DNA from: Alphaproteobacteria bacterium | GTDB lineage: Bacteria > Pseudomonadota > Alphaproteobacteria > UBA6615 | Direction: 5' to 3' | Length of the DNA: 64,000 nt | Assembly (NCBI GenBank): GCA_011087645.1 | Contig: JAALLF010000005.1 | Coordinates: 88,023-152,022 of the forward strand | Shown: in pieces, positions 20,702 through 29,452 of the stretch | How the letters are laid out: every line of letters starts with the position of its first letter | How positions within the stretch are numbered: position 1 is the first letter of the stretch | The notes under the pieces: generated by a model | What the model was told of the DNA's origin: nothing | Databases searched by the model: none | The model's input: the letters and a program-made list of their open reading frames with translations, nothing else | Program-made: the position numbers and the translations under genes

Positions 20702-22536
20702 CGCGATCCCATCGCGGTTTCTTTTTCGGTAGCGGCGGCATAACCCCGCGGCGTGTAGGCCCAATCGCGACCGCCTCGGTGCACCGCCCGGCTGGCGGTG
20801 TTGCCGACGATCACCACGCTCAACATGTCGATCTCGTCGACCGCCAGCTCGGCCAACGGCAGAACCCGCACGCTCTCGCCGTCGCGCGCCAGATTGCGGG
20901 CGATAATCACCGGCGTATCGGCCGGCCGGTGGGCGCGCAGAATATCGCGGGCGGTTGCCATTTGATGGCGGCGCTTCCGGCTGACCGGATTATAGAGGGC
21001 GACGACGAAATCAGCGGCGGCGGCGGCCCGCAGCCGATTTTCGATGGTCGCCCAGGGGGTCAGCAGGTCGGACAGGGATATGGCGCAGAAGTCGTGGCCC
21101 AACGGTGCGCCGGCTCGCGCCGCGGCCAGTTGCATCGCCGAGACGCCGGGCACCACATCTAGCGCCACTCGGTTCCAGGCGCTGTTATCTGCCTGGTCCA
21201 GGAGCTCGAAAACCAGCGTCGCCATGGCGTAGATGCCCGGATCGCCGCTTGATACCAACACCACCTGTCCGCCGGCTGCCGCGAGATCGAGGGCGGTGCG
21301 GCACCGCACCTCTTCTTCGCCCAGCGCGAATTCGTGGCGCTGTTTGCCGACCGCCGCGTCGCCGAGCAGGTCGATATAGGGCCCATAACCGACGATGTGA
21401 TCGGCGGCGGCAATGGCATGATCAGCGGCCGGCAACCGGTAGTTTGCCGCGCCGGGGCCGGTGCCGACGATCGACAGGCGGCCGCGCGGTGTACCGACGG
21501 TCAGGAGATCGATTGATGGCGCTCGCGCGATAGCGCAGGTGGCCTGTTTTCCCCGGACCTTGGGGACCACCAAGATCCCGTCGGTCCCGGTCGCGGCGAG
21601 CGCCGCGCCTTCCGCGACCCCATGGCAGCCGACGGCGCGAAACACTAGATCTGACGGGGTTGCCAAACGCGGCGTTTCAGCCTCCAGGATGGCGGCGTCG
21701 AAAAACCGTAATGGTGCCCCCAAATGCGCCGCGACCGCGTGGACTGCCGGTTCGTCCATCTTCACATCGAGCGAGACCACCACCGCGACCGATTCCCGCG
21801 CCAACCCCGCGTCCGCTAAAGTTTGATCGACAAGGTTGATCAGCGCCTCAGGTTCGGTATCGCGCTCGCAACCCACGCCGAGTGCCAGGCTCGGCGGGTT
21901 CAATATTAACTCGTCGCCTTGGGGTGGCGTCGTCCGGTCGGAGATGCGCACGGCGAGCGCGCCGGTGTCGGCAAAGACCAGGCCGCCGTCGATTAGCCAT
22001 GACGGGTCGCCGGCGTCGCGATGGAGGATGATCGGATCGCCGGCCAGCGACGCCGCGGCGACCCGTTTCACCATTTCTGGGTTCACCACCGTCCAGCCGG
22101 CGGGCGGATCGTCCACCGCGTGGCCTCCGGTGAGGTCGCTAGCGGTGGTGATCGCCGCCGCGCCGCCGAGCGTGGCGGCGAGATGGCGGGCCAACGCGTT
22201 GGCGCCGTTGTGGCCCCCCAACAAAGGCACGGCGACAGAACCATCGGCAGCGAGGGCCACGACCGGCGGCTCGTCGCGTTTGTCGGACAGATAGGGCGCC
22301 AAACTACGGATCAAGATACCGCTGGCGCAGACACCGACAATTGCGGTTCCTGTCGCGAAAAGTCCGGCCAGGTGGCGGCCGGTGTTGTCGAAAAATATAT
22401 CCGCTTCAGCGACGCGCCCAACCAAGCTGTGTACCTGCGTCCCCGGTAAGTCGGCCGCCAGACGGCGCGCGAGTATGGCCCCGTCGGCGGTCAAGGCAAC
22501 CAGTGCGATGCTTGCCGGCAGAGACGAGGTGCTCAT
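20698..22536 (-). CDS. cobJ: CbiG-CobJ fusion: cobalt-precorrin-5A hydrolase / precorrin-3B C17-methyltransferase
   Basis: This is a 612-residue fusion. Residues 1 to about 345 are CbiG, with N-terminal GGHNGAN at 107-113 and a C-terminal CobE-like part with GVGCERDT at 220-227 and SLDVKMDEPAV. CbiG opens the lactone and releases the two-carbon fragment. Residues from about 352 are the CobJ/CbiH methyltransferase that contracts the ring: GRLSIVGTGPG, VVLVSSGDPGIYAMA, VVPGVSAMQLAAARAGAPLG and VVALYNPVSRKR. Fusion places consecutive ring-contraction activities on one chain. It overlaps cobI upstream and the acyltransferase downstream by four bases each. Confidence 0.93.
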   Translation of the reverse strand: MSTSSLPASIALVALTADGAILARRLAADLPGTQVHSLVGRVAEADIFFDNTGRHLAGLFATGTAIVGVCASGILIRSLAPYLSDKRDEPPVVALAADGSVAVPLLGGHNGANALARHLAATLGGAAAITTASDLTGGHAVDDPPAGWTVVNPEMVKRVAAASLAGDPIILHRDAGDPSWLIDGGLVFADTGALAVRISDRTTPPQGDELILNPPSLALGVGCERDTEPEALINLVDQTLADAGLARESVAVVVSLDVKMDEPAVHAVAAHLGAPLRFFDAAILEAETPRLATPSDLVFRAVGCHGVAEGAALAATGTDGILVVPKVRGKQATCAIARAPSIDLLTVGTPRGRLSIVGTGPGAANYRLPAADHAIAAADHIVGYGPYIDLLGDAAVGKQRHEFALGEEEVRCRTALDLAAAGGQVVLVSSGDPGIYAMATLVFELLDQADNSAWNRVALDVVPGVSAMQLAAARAGAPLGHDFCAISLSDLLTPWATIENRLRAAAAADFVVALYNPVSRKRRHQMATARDILRAHRPADTPVIIARNLARDGESVRVLPLAELAVDEIDMLSVVIVGNTASRAVHRGGRDWAYTPRGYAAATEKETAMGSR

Positions 22537-23237
22537 GACCAGGCCGCCCCGCGGGTGTGCACCAAGACCATGGAGAAATAGGGCACGCTATCGCTGTCTA
22601 CTTCGTCCAAGGCGACGACCCGCTGCTCGCTCATAGTTGCGCGCTCAATGTAGCGAGCGGTCTCGGCGAGTCCGAGTTCGTTCAAAAGAGTTCGCACCCG
22701 GCCAAAATGCCGGCCGACCTTGATGATCGCGGCGGCGTCGCAGTCCGCCAACCGATCCGCCAGTATAACGTCGTCCAAGGGCGCGGGCAGAACGGTCAGC
22801 ACATCGTTGCGGGCGGCTAGGGGCGCACTCAGGGTCGCCGCGCAGGCCATCAGCGACGATACGCCGGGGACCACATCGACCGGCCAGTGTTCGGCCAGGC
22901 GCGCGAACAAATACATGAACGAGCCATAAAAAAACGGATCGCCCTCGCACAGCACGGCGACGTCGCGGCCGGCGGCGAGATGTTCGCCGATCTCCTCGGC
23001 GGCCCGGTCATAAACCTCTTCGGCGGGAAACCGGTCGCTCGACATGGGCGTGCGAATGATGATCTCAGTGGCGTCGCCGGGCATATGCGGCGCGGCGATC
23101 CGCCGGGCCAGACTGTCGCCGGTCTCCGGCGCCGGGTAGGCGATGACCGGGCAGGCGCTAAGCAACCGCGCGCCCTTCAGGGTCATCAGTTCCGGGTCGC
23201 CGGGACCCACCCCGATGCCATAGACGGTGCCGCTCAT
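22533..23237 (-). CDS. cobI: Precorrin-2 / cobalt-precorrin-2 C20-methyltransferase
   Basis: This enzyme methylates C20 of (cobalt-)precorrin-2 with SAM. The 234 residues begin MSGTVYGIGVGPGDPELMTL, the glycine loop of the tetrapyrrole methylases. They continue with VLCEGDPFFYGSFMYLFARL and DVVPGVSSLMACAA, which are diagnostic for CobI/CbiL. Four-base ATGA overlaps link it to cobL upstream and cbiG/cobJ downstream. Confidence 0.94.
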   Translation of the reverse strand: MSGTVYGIGVGPGDPELMTLKGARLLSACPVIAYPAPETGDSLARRIAAPHMPGDATEIIIRTPMSSDRFPAEEVYDRAAEEIGEHLAAGRDVAVLCEGDPFFYGSFMYLFARLAEHWPVDVVPGVSSLMACAATLSAPLAARNDVLTVLPAPLDDVILADRLADCDAAAIIKVGRHFGRVRTLLNELGLAETARYIERATMSEQRVVALDEVDSDSVPYFSMVLVHTRGAAWS

Positions 23238-24454
23238 GTTTTATGCACCGCCCACTGGGTGACCGGCATGGCTGGGCGCCATCCCGTGCGCTCTCCGACC
23301 GGTTCTGCATTGCTGACGGTGATGCGCGATAAATCGCCGCCGAAAAGGGTGTGGGCGTCGGCGAGAATCTGTTCGCCTTCCAAAGTCACTGCGTTCGCCA
23401 CCAGGCGACCGCCCGGTTTGAGAACCTGCCAGGCGTACTCAACCACGCCGTCGGTCGTCAGCCCGCCCCCTAAAAACACCGCATCGGGCGGCATCATGTC
23501 AGGTAGGGTGGCTGCGATTTCGGCAGTGACGATTTCCAAAAACGGCGTGCCCAGTCGGCTAGCATTTTCGGCAATGCGGGCGCTGCGCGCCGGGTCGCGC
23601 TCGACCGCGACCGCCGAAGCGCCGCGACCCTGGGCGTTTTGGGCGGCGCGCAACCACTCGATGGCGATGGCGCCGCTGCCGGCGCCGAGATCCCATAAAT
23701 GCTGGCCCGGCAAGGGTGCCAAGGCAGCCAAAGTGGCGGCGCGGACCACCCGCTTGGTCAGTTGGCCATCGTGCAAAAAGGCCTCGTCGGGTAATCCCGG
23801 CGTGTGGGGATAGACCAGAGCGTCCGGACCAGCGACGCAGTCGACAGCAATAGTGTTCAAATCGGCGATGGCGGTTGCAGCCCATGCCTGGGCGGTGCCG
23901 TCGTGGCGAGCTTCGTCGGCGGCACCCATATTCTCTAGGACTGAAATCGCACTGGACCCGTAACCCAACTCGGTCAGCCGCGCCGCGAGCTTGGCCGGGG
24001 TCGATCCATCATGGCTGAGGATCAGCAGGCGCGCGCCCGGTTGGGCATGATAGGCTAACAATTCCAACGGCCTGCCGTGCAGGGTCAGACAGACGCATGT
24101 ATCGAGCGGCCAGGCCAACCGCGCGGCGGCCAGACTGAAGGCGCTTGGAGCCGGCACGATTGTTAAATCATCGGGCTCGAAATGCCGCGCCAAGGTGCTG
24201 CCGATGCCATAGGCCATCGGATCGCCGGTTGCCAGCACGACCACTCGCCGGCTCCGGTTGGCGGCGATTTTCGCCATCGTGCTCTCAAGGGGGGAATCCC
24301 AAGAAATTGTCTCGCAATGTCCGTTGGTGATCAGCGCCAAGTGGCGTTCGCCGCCGACCAATAGTTCGGCGTTGTCGATCATGGCGCGGGAGGTGGGCGG
24401 CAATCCCGCTGGCCCGTCGGCGCCCAGGCCAACCACGGTCAGCCAGGCGCTCAT
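23234..24454 (-). CDS. cobL: Precorrin-6B C5,15-methyltransferase (CbiE-CbiT fusion, decarboxylating)
   Basis: This bifunctional enzyme methylates C5 and C15 and decarboxylates the C12 acetate. The N-terminal half (about 1-205) is CbiE, with VVGLGADGPAGLPP and LATGDPMAYGIGSTL. The C-terminal half (about 215-406) is the CbiT Rossmann methyltransferase, with LWDLGAGSGAIAIEWLRA and VFLGGGLT. The 406 residues match CobL. Four-base overlaps join it to cobH and cobI. Confidence 0.94.
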   Translation of the reverse strand: MSAWLTVVGLGADGPAGLPPTSRAMIDNAELLVGGERHLALITNGHCETISWDSPLESTMAKIAANRSRRVVVLATGDPMAYGIGSTLARHFEPDDLTIVPAPSAFSLAAARLAWPLDTCVCLTLHGRPLELLAYHAQPGARLLILSHDGSTPAKLAARLTELGYGSSAISVLENMGAADEARHDGTAQAWAATAIADLNTIAVDCVAGPDALVYPHTPGLPDEAFLHDGQLTKRVVRAATLAALAPLPGQHLWDLGAGSGAIAIEWLRAAQNAQGRGASAVAVERDPARSARIAENASRLGTPFLEIVTAEIAATLPDMMPPDAVFLGGGLTTDGVVEYAWQVLKPGGRLVANAVTLEGEQILADAHTLFGGDLSRITVSNAEPVGERTGWRPAMPVTQWAVHKT

Positions 24455-25095
24455 GGGGCCGCACCCTGTTCGATCGCCAAAGCGTTGATCGTGGCGGCGG
24501 CCACAGCGCTGCCGCCGCGCCGGCCGGTCAGCGCGATATAGGGTGCGGCGTCGGCTTCGATGAGCGCCTGCTTGGCCTCCGCCGCGCCGACATAGCCCAC
24601 CGGCATACCGACGATCAGCGCCGGTTGCGGCCAGCCCTCCGCGATACCTTCCAACAGCCGGAACAGCGCCGTTGGCGCATTGCCGATGACGACCACGGCG
24701 CCTTCAAGCCACGGAACCCAAAGTTCGACCGCGGCGGCCGAGCGGGTGGTGTCGCCGCGCGCCGCCAACCCACGAACGCTACCCAATCCCAGCGTGCACA
24801 GAACCGGGTTATCGGCCGGCAGAGAGCGGCGGATGATGCCGTCGGCGACCATGCGCGAATCGGTAATGACCGCCGCGCCGGCGGCCAGAGCGGCGCGGCC
24901 GGCCGGGGCCGCGCCGTCGGACCAGCGCAGATCCTCGATGGCCGTACTGTCGCCGCAGGCGTGCGCGATGCGCAGCGCCGCCGCACGGATGACCTCGGGC
25001 AGAGCCTCGACATTCACCGCGCTGCCAACGGCTGCGAAGGATTCCCGATAGATCGATTCGGGGTCGCGCAGATAGTCGAAAGATTGTGCCGTCAT
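24451..25095 (-). CDS. cobH: Precorrin-8X / cobalt-precorrin-8 methylmutase
   Basis: This enzyme moves the methyl group from C11 to C12 to give hydrogenobyrinate or cobyrinate. The 214 residues carry the catalytic His45 in RIAHACGD, the AALAAGAAVITDSRMVADGI segment and the C-terminal GMPVGYVGAAEAK with LTGRRGGSAVAAATINAL, all typical of CobH/CbiC. It starts eight bases after cbiX and overlaps cobL by four bases. Confidence 0.94.
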   Translation of the reverse strand: MTAQSFDYLRDPESIYRESFAAVGSAVNVEALPEVIRAAALRIAHACGDSTAIEDLRWSDGAAPAGRAALAAGAAVITDSRMVADGIIRRSLPADNPVLCTLGLGSVRGLAARGDTTRSAAAVELWVPWLEGAVVVIGNAPTALFRLLEGIAEGWPQPALIVGMPVGYVGAAEAKQALIEADAAPYIALTGRRGGSAVAAATINALAIEQGAAP

Positions 25096-25103
25096 GGAGC
25101 CGC

Positions 25104-26111
25104 CTAATCGGCGTCGTCGCGCAGGCTGTTTGGCCCCAGCGGGTGATCGGCGTGGGGATAGGGATGATGATGGCTGTGGTCGTGATCCCCGTGGCCATGG
25201 TCGCCGTGATGGTGGTGACCGTCGCCCGTGCCGATGCCTTCGACATGGTGATGGTGGCTGAGCTGTGCCAGGCCGACCTCGTCTTCGAAGCCCAGCACCT
25301 GTTCGCGGTACTTACACATTTGGCAATTCATCACGTTGGCGCCGTGCAGGATTTCCTCGACCCGGGCGGCGAAGGTGTCGAGTACCAGCGGGTGGTCGTT
25401 CAGATAGGGCACCTTGACGATCTGGATGTCGGGATGGGCGGCGGCGATTTCGTCCGTATGGTCGTAGATGCGGCGCACCAGAATGCCGGTGAACAAGAAA
25501 TACGGAAACACCACGATGCGCCGGTAGCCGAGCTTTGTGGCGTGTTCCAGCGCCGGTTTGACCAATGGAAAAGTAACGCCCGAATAGGCGGTCTCGGCCC
25601 ATCCGAAACCAAGGCCTTCCCACAACATGCGGCAGACTTTGGCGACGTTCGAATTTGCGTCCGGGTCCGACGCGCCGCGCCCGACCACCATGAGCAACGT
25701 TTCGTGGCGGGGGATCGGTCCCTGCTCGGTATCGGCCTGAGCCAGGGCGGCGCTGACCCGCTCACCGGCAGCGCGGATCATGCGCGTGTCGATGCCAAGT
25801 TCGCGGCCGTAGATAATTTCCAGGCCGGGGTTCTGCGCCATATAGGTGTTGAGCACCGAGGGAATGTCATTCTTGGCATGGCCGGCGGCGAACAGCATGC
25901 CGGGCACGGCTAGAACTTTGGTGACGCCGCGCTCCGCCAGTTTGTCGAGGCCTTCGCGGATGATCGGCTGAGCGAACTCCAGGAAGCCATATTCGACGTC
26001 GCGCTCGGGAAAGCGCGCGCACATGGCCGCGGCGACGGTGGCGAACTCGCGCACCGCATTCTCATCGCGGCTGCCATGGCCACACACCATGATGCCAAAA
26101 TCTTCGCTCAT
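25104..26111 (-). CDS. cbiX: Sirohydrochlorin cobaltochelatase CbiX with MxCxxC site and His-rich tail
   Basis: CbiX inserts cobalt into sirohydrochlorin, the committing step of the cobalt-early route. The 335-residue long form has two chelatase-like halves. The N-terminal CGHGSRDENA holds His12, and a second GRGASDPDANS lies near 144-154. After the core come MNCQMC (261-266), matching the MxCxxC motif that binds a 4Fe-4S centre in Bacillus megaterium CbiX, and a tail (286-323) with 17 histidines in 38 residues that could store or deliver metal. It is the first gene of the unit ending at cobM and is divergent from cbiB. Confidence 0.92.
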   Translation of the reverse strand: MSEDFGIMVCGHGSRDENAVREFATVAAAMCARFPERDVEYGFLEFAQPIIREGLDKLAERGVTKVLAVPGMLFAAGHAKNDIPSVLNTYMAQNPGLEIIYGRELGIDTRMIRAAGERVSAALAQADTEQGPIPRHETLLMVVGRGASDPDANSNVAKVCRMLWEGLGFGWAETAYSGVTFPLVKPALEHATKLGYRRIVVFPYFLFTGILVRRIYDHTDEIAAAHPDIQIVKVPYLNDHPLVLDTFAARVEEILHGANVMNCQMCKYREQVLGFEDEVGLAQLSHHHHVEGIGTGDGHHHHGDHGHGDHDHSHHHPYPHADHPLGPNSLRDDAD

Positions 26112-26215
26112 AACCCTCTACTCTCCCGTTGCCGGCAATAGACCATGCTCACCCCCCACCGCCAAGGCGCCGACTCGATTGACCCGGCGCGGTGGCGGGC
26201 CGCAGGATACCGGCG

Positions 26216-27214
26216 ATGCTTATTGCCGAATATGGCGCCAGCGGATTGCTGCCGCCCCTGGTTCTGTTGGCCGCCCTGTTGATCGACGCCATCGTCGGCG
26301 AGTTCGGGCCGTTGTTCCGTATTCTCCCCCATCCGGTGGCGATGATTGGCGCGGTGACCGGCTGGCTCGATAAACGGCTCAATCGCGAACGCCGAGCCGC
26401 GGCGGCGCGCGCCGTTCGCGGCGCGGTTGTCGCGGTCGGTTTCGCTGCAACCATGGCCGTGCTTGGTTGGGCGCTGGCGAAGCTCAGCCGCTCGATCCCC
26501 TTCGGCTGGGGGCTCGAACTGCTGCTTGTGGTTCTGCTGATCGCCCAGCGCAGCCTGTTCGATCATGTGCGTGCCGTCGGGCGAGCGCTCGAATCCGACG
26601 GGCTTGCCGGCGGCCGCGCGGCGGTGGCGCAGATCGTCGGCCGCGACCCCGAGCAGCTCGACGAACATGGCGTCGCCCGGGCGGCGATCGAAAGCCTGGC
26701 GGAAAGTTTTAGCGACGCGGTGGTGGCGCCGGCCTTTTGGTATCTGCTGCTCGGCCTGCCCGGCTTGTTCGCCTACAAGACGATCAACACCATGGACTCG
26801 ATGATCGGCTATCGCACCGAGCGGCACGCGGCCTTCGGTATGGCGACGGCCCGCCTCGACGATGCCCTGAATTTCGTTCCCGCGCGCCTGGCCGGCGCAT
26901 TCATCGTCGCGGCTGCCATGTTCGTACCCAAGGGGCTGTCGTCCCAGGCGCTCAAGGTGATGTGGCGCGACGGCGGCAAGCACCGCTCGCCCAATGCCGG
27001 CCGGCCCGAAGCGGCGATGGCCGGCGCTCTCTCGGTCGCCCTGTCGGGACCGCGCCGCTACGCCGGCGAGACCGTTGACGAGCCGTGGCTGGGCGAAGAG
27101 TTCAGTGCGCGCATCGGCGTGGCGGAAATCCGTCGCGCACTTTACCTGTTCGTCGTGGCGTGTTTGGTCAACGCGGCGGTGATCGCGGCGATCGTGACCT
27201 ATCTCATCGCATAG
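26216..27214 (+). CDS. cbiB: Adenosylcobinamide-phosphate synthase CbiB (CobD)
   Basis: This integral membrane enzyme attaches the aminopropanol (phosphate) arm to adenosylcobyric acid. The 332 residues open with a membrane segment, then LLIDAIVGEFGPLFRILPHPVAMIG (in part). They continue with RAAIESLAESFSDAVVAP, INTMDSMIGYRTERHAAFG and DDALNFVPARLAG, all family signatures. The ATG at 26216 is preferred over an in-frame GTG at 26192. It is transcribed alone on the plus strand, between the cbiX unit (divergent) and cobQ (convergent, nine bases apart). Confidence 0.93.
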   Translation: MLIAEYGASGLLPPLVLLAALLIDAIVGEFGPLFRILPHPVAMIGAVTGWLDKRLNRERRAAAARAVRGAVVAVGFAATMAVLGWALAKLSRSIPFGWGLELLLVVLLIAQRSLFDHVRAVGRALESDGLAGGRAAVAQIVGRDPEQLDEHGVARAAIESLAESFSDAVVAPAFWYLLLGLPGLFAYKTINTMDSMIGYRTERHAAFGMATARLDDALNFVPARLAGAFIVAAAMFVPKGLSSQALKVMWRDGGKHRSPNAGRPEAAMAGALSVALSGPRRYAGETVDEPWLGEEFSARIGVAEIRRALYLFVVACLVNAAVIAAIVTYLIA

Positions 27215-27223
27215 GTTTTGCAT

Positions 27224-28717
27224 TTAGCCACCTGCCGCCGCGAGCAGGGCATCCAAGTCGAGGGACGCTGCTAAATGGTCGGCGAGGTCGTCAAGCGTCT
27301 GCTCGACCATCCCGTCATAAGAAAGCGTGCTTCGATGATCGCCGTGGAGCGCGGACAAACAGTTGTGGCGGAATGGGTCGGATGCGAACAGCCCGTGCAC
27401 ATAGGTGCCGCTCACATTACCGTTGGGCGAGACCGCGCCGTCAGGTCGGGATTGGCTGCGGTCGCTTAGAGTGAGGACGGGCCGCGCGGTGTCGGGGCCG
27501 GTGGTTTGGCCCATATGCATTTCATAGCCGGAAAGCTCGATATTGCCTTCGACCGTGCGGCCGGTCACTGGCGCCAGGGATTTATCGCCGCCGATGACGG
27601 TCTCGACATCAAGCAATCCCAGCCCTTCGGCGTTGCCCGCCGGGCCTTCGATCCCGTCCGGGTCGGCGATTTTCCGGCCCAGCATCTGATAGCCGCCACA
27701 AATACCCAGCACATTGGCGCCCCGCCGGACCGCCGCCAAAATGTCGATATCCCACCCTTGGCGGCGCAATTCGGCGAGGTCGGCCAGGGTCGATTTCGAA
27801 CCCGGCAGGATGATCAGATCGGCATCGCCGGGCAGCGGATGGCCTGGCTCGACTAAAGTCAGCGCAACGTTGGGTTCAGCGCGCAGAGGATCAAAATCGT
27901 CGAAATTGGCGATGCGCGGCAGGTGCGGTACGGCGATGTGGATTGTGCCGGCCGATTGTTCCACACCGTTATATTGGCGAGCCAGGGAAGCCGAATCCTC
28001 CGCCGGCAGGCGATGGGCGGCCTCGAACCAGGGGACGACGCCGAAGGATCGCAGGCCGGTATGGGCGTGAATGTCGCTATGGGCGTCGTTGAACAGCGAT
28101 GGGTCGCCGCGAAACTTATTGACGAGATAGCCGCACAAGCGCGCCCGCTCGCGTGTGTCGAGCAGCGACCAGGTGCCCACCAAACTGGCGATAACCCCGC
28201 CGCGTTCGATGTCGCCGACCATGACCACGGCAACGTCGGCGGCTTCCGCGAAGCCCATATTGGCGATATCGCCGGTGCGCAAATTGGTTTCCGCCGGGCT
28301 GCCGGCGCCTTCGATCAACACCAGGTCGGCTGTGCTGCGCAGGCGTTCGAAACTTTCCAACACTGCCGGCAAGAGCTGCGGTTTCAAATCATGATAGGCC
28401 CGCGCGTCGGCGTTTCCGGTGACCCGGCCATGGACGACGATCTGCGCACCGACCTCCGACTGGGGCTTCAACAGCACCGGGTTCATGTCGATGGCGGGGG
28501 CGACGCCGCAAGCGCGGGCCTGTAGGGCTTGAGCGCGGCCGATCTCGCCGATCGCCCCATCGCACCCGGTAGCGGGCGCGGCATTATTCGACATGTTCTG
28601 CGGCTTGAACGGCCGCACCGCCAGGCCACGGCGGGCATAGGCGCGCGCCAGCCCGGCGACCATGAGCGACTTGCCCACATCCGACCCGGTCCCCTGGAAC
28701 ATCAGCGCGGCAGTCAT
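27224..28717 (-). CDS. cobQ: Cobyric acid synthase
   Basis: This glutamine- and ATP-dependent enzyme amidates side chains b, d, e and g of adenosylcobyrinate a,c-diamide. The 497 residues begin with the P-loop-like [19 protein letters not shown] and [10 protein letters not shown]. The C-terminal glutaminase domain has [15 protein letters not shown] with the nucleophilic cysteine and a GTYVHGLF histidine motif. The length is standard. A 126-base gap with palindromic repeats separates it from cobO upstream on the same strand. Confidence 0.95.
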   Translation of the reverse strand: MTAALMFQGTGSDVGKSLMVAGLARAYARRGLAVRPFKPQNMSNNAAPATGCDGAIGEIGRAQALQARACGVAPAIDMNPVLLKPQSEVGAQIVVHGRVTGNADARAYHDLKPQLLPAVLESFERLRSTADLVLIEGAGSPAETNLRTGDIANMGFAEAADVAVVMVGDIERGGVIASLVGTWSLLDTRERARLCGYLVNKFRGDPSLFNDAHSDIHAHTGLRSFGVVPWFEAAHRLPAEDSASLARQYNGVEQSAGTIHIAVPHLPRIANFDDFDPLRAEPNVALTLVEPGHPLPGDADLIILPGSKSTLADLAELRRQGWDIDILAAVRRGANVLGICGGYQMLGRKIADPDGIEGPAGNAEGLGLLDVETVIGGDKSLAPVTGRTVEGNIELSGYEMHMGQTTGPDTARPVLTLSDRSQSRPDGAVSPNGNVSGTYVHGLFASDPFRHNCLSALHGDHRSTLSYDGMVEQTLDDLADHLAASLDLDALLAAAGG

Positions 28718-28740
28718 GATTTATGCCACTATCGACAACA

Positions 28741-28807
28741 CCTCATCCTGAGCCTGTCGAAGGATCGAGGTGTGGTGGCCCCCATGCTTCGACAAGCTCA
28801 GCATGAG
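28741..28807. repeat. Interspersed palindromic repeat, locus B (two inverted units)
   Basis: Two repeat units lie between cobO and cobQ. The first, 28741-28770, reads CCTCATCCTGAGCCTGTCGA and onward. The second, 28782-28807, reads CATGCTTCGACAAGCTCAGC and onward, in the opposite orientation. They share the core TTCGACA-GCTCAG with loci A and C. No T run follows, so a terminator function is less clear here than at locus A. The pair could form one large stem or two small ones in the transcript between cobO and cobQ. Confidence 0.85.
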
Positions 28808-28843
28808 GATGTCTTGTTTGGTTGATGGGCGTACTCGCATCTT

Positions 28844-29452
28844 TCAAAACTCAATACCCACTTGGGCTTTTACGTCGTCGCGGAAATGGTGTTTGACCAT
28901 GGTCATGTCGGTCACCATGTCGGCGGCCTCGATGAGTTCGGCCTTGGCGTTGCGCCCGGTGACGATGATGTGCAGATCGGGCCGCCGCGCGGTCAGGCCG
29001 GCGACGACGTCGGCGATGGGCAGATGGTCGTAGCGCAGCACGATGTTGAGTTCGTCGAGCAGGATGAGATCGTAGGCGGGATCGGTTATCATCTCCATGG
29101 CCGTCGTCCAGGCGGCTTGAGCAGCGGCGATGTCGCGCTGGCGGTCCTGGCTGTCCCAGGAAAACCCCTCGCCCATCACGGCAATGGTGATCTGGTCGGC
29201 GAATTTCTCTAACACCACCCGCTCACCGGTCTCCCATTTGCCTTTGACGAACTGGACGATACCGACCTGCTTGCCGTGGCCCAGCGCGCGCATGACCAGC
29301 CCCATGGCCGCCGTGGTCTTGCCCTTGCCTTTGCCGGTATGGACCATCAGTAGACCTTTTTCCTTGGTCTTGCGGGCGAGCATCTTGTCCCGCGCGGCTT
29401 TCTGTTTGCGCTTTTTCTCCGCCCAGCGGGCGTCGTCGTCTTGGGTCGTCAT
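28844..29452 (-). CDS. cobO: Cob(I)yrinic acid a,c-diamide adenosyltransferase
   Basis: This enzyme transfers the 5'-deoxyadenosyl group from ATP to the reduced cobalt of the corrinoid. The 202 residues have a lysine/arginine-rich helix, then the P-loop HTGKGKGKTTAAMGL (Gly40-Thr47), QFVKGKWETGE and LILLDELNIVLRYD, typical of CobO/BtuR. The frame is open to 29524, but the ATG at 29452 matches the family and overlaps the cobN stop by four bases, so the pair is coupled. Confidence 0.94.
   Translation of the reverse strand: MTTQDDDARWAEKKRKQKAARDKMLARKTKEKGLLMVHTGKGKGKTTAAMGLVMRALGHGKQVGIVQFVKGKWETGERVVLEKFADQITIAVMGEGFSWDSQDRQRDIAAAQAAWTTAMEMITDPAYDLILLDELNIVLRYDHLPIADVVAGLTARRPDLHIIVTGRNAKAELIEAADMVTDMTMVKHHFRDDVKAQVGIEF

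Noticed and set aside
25143..25256. DNA repeat in the His-rich tail of CbiX
   Set aside because: The period is irregular; it is a compositional effect of histidine codons, not a true tandem repeat.
26112..26215. Second cobalamin riboswitch upstream of cbiX or cbiB
   Set aside because: The 104-base divergent gap lacks the B12 box and the GCCAGGAGACC-type element and is too short for a complete aptamer.
26108..27223. 371-codon minus-strand open frame opposite cbiB
   Set aside because: It is the antisense shadow of a GC-rich gene; the translation is low-complexity and Arg/Gly/His rich, with no family motifs, while cbiB on the plus strand is unmistakable.
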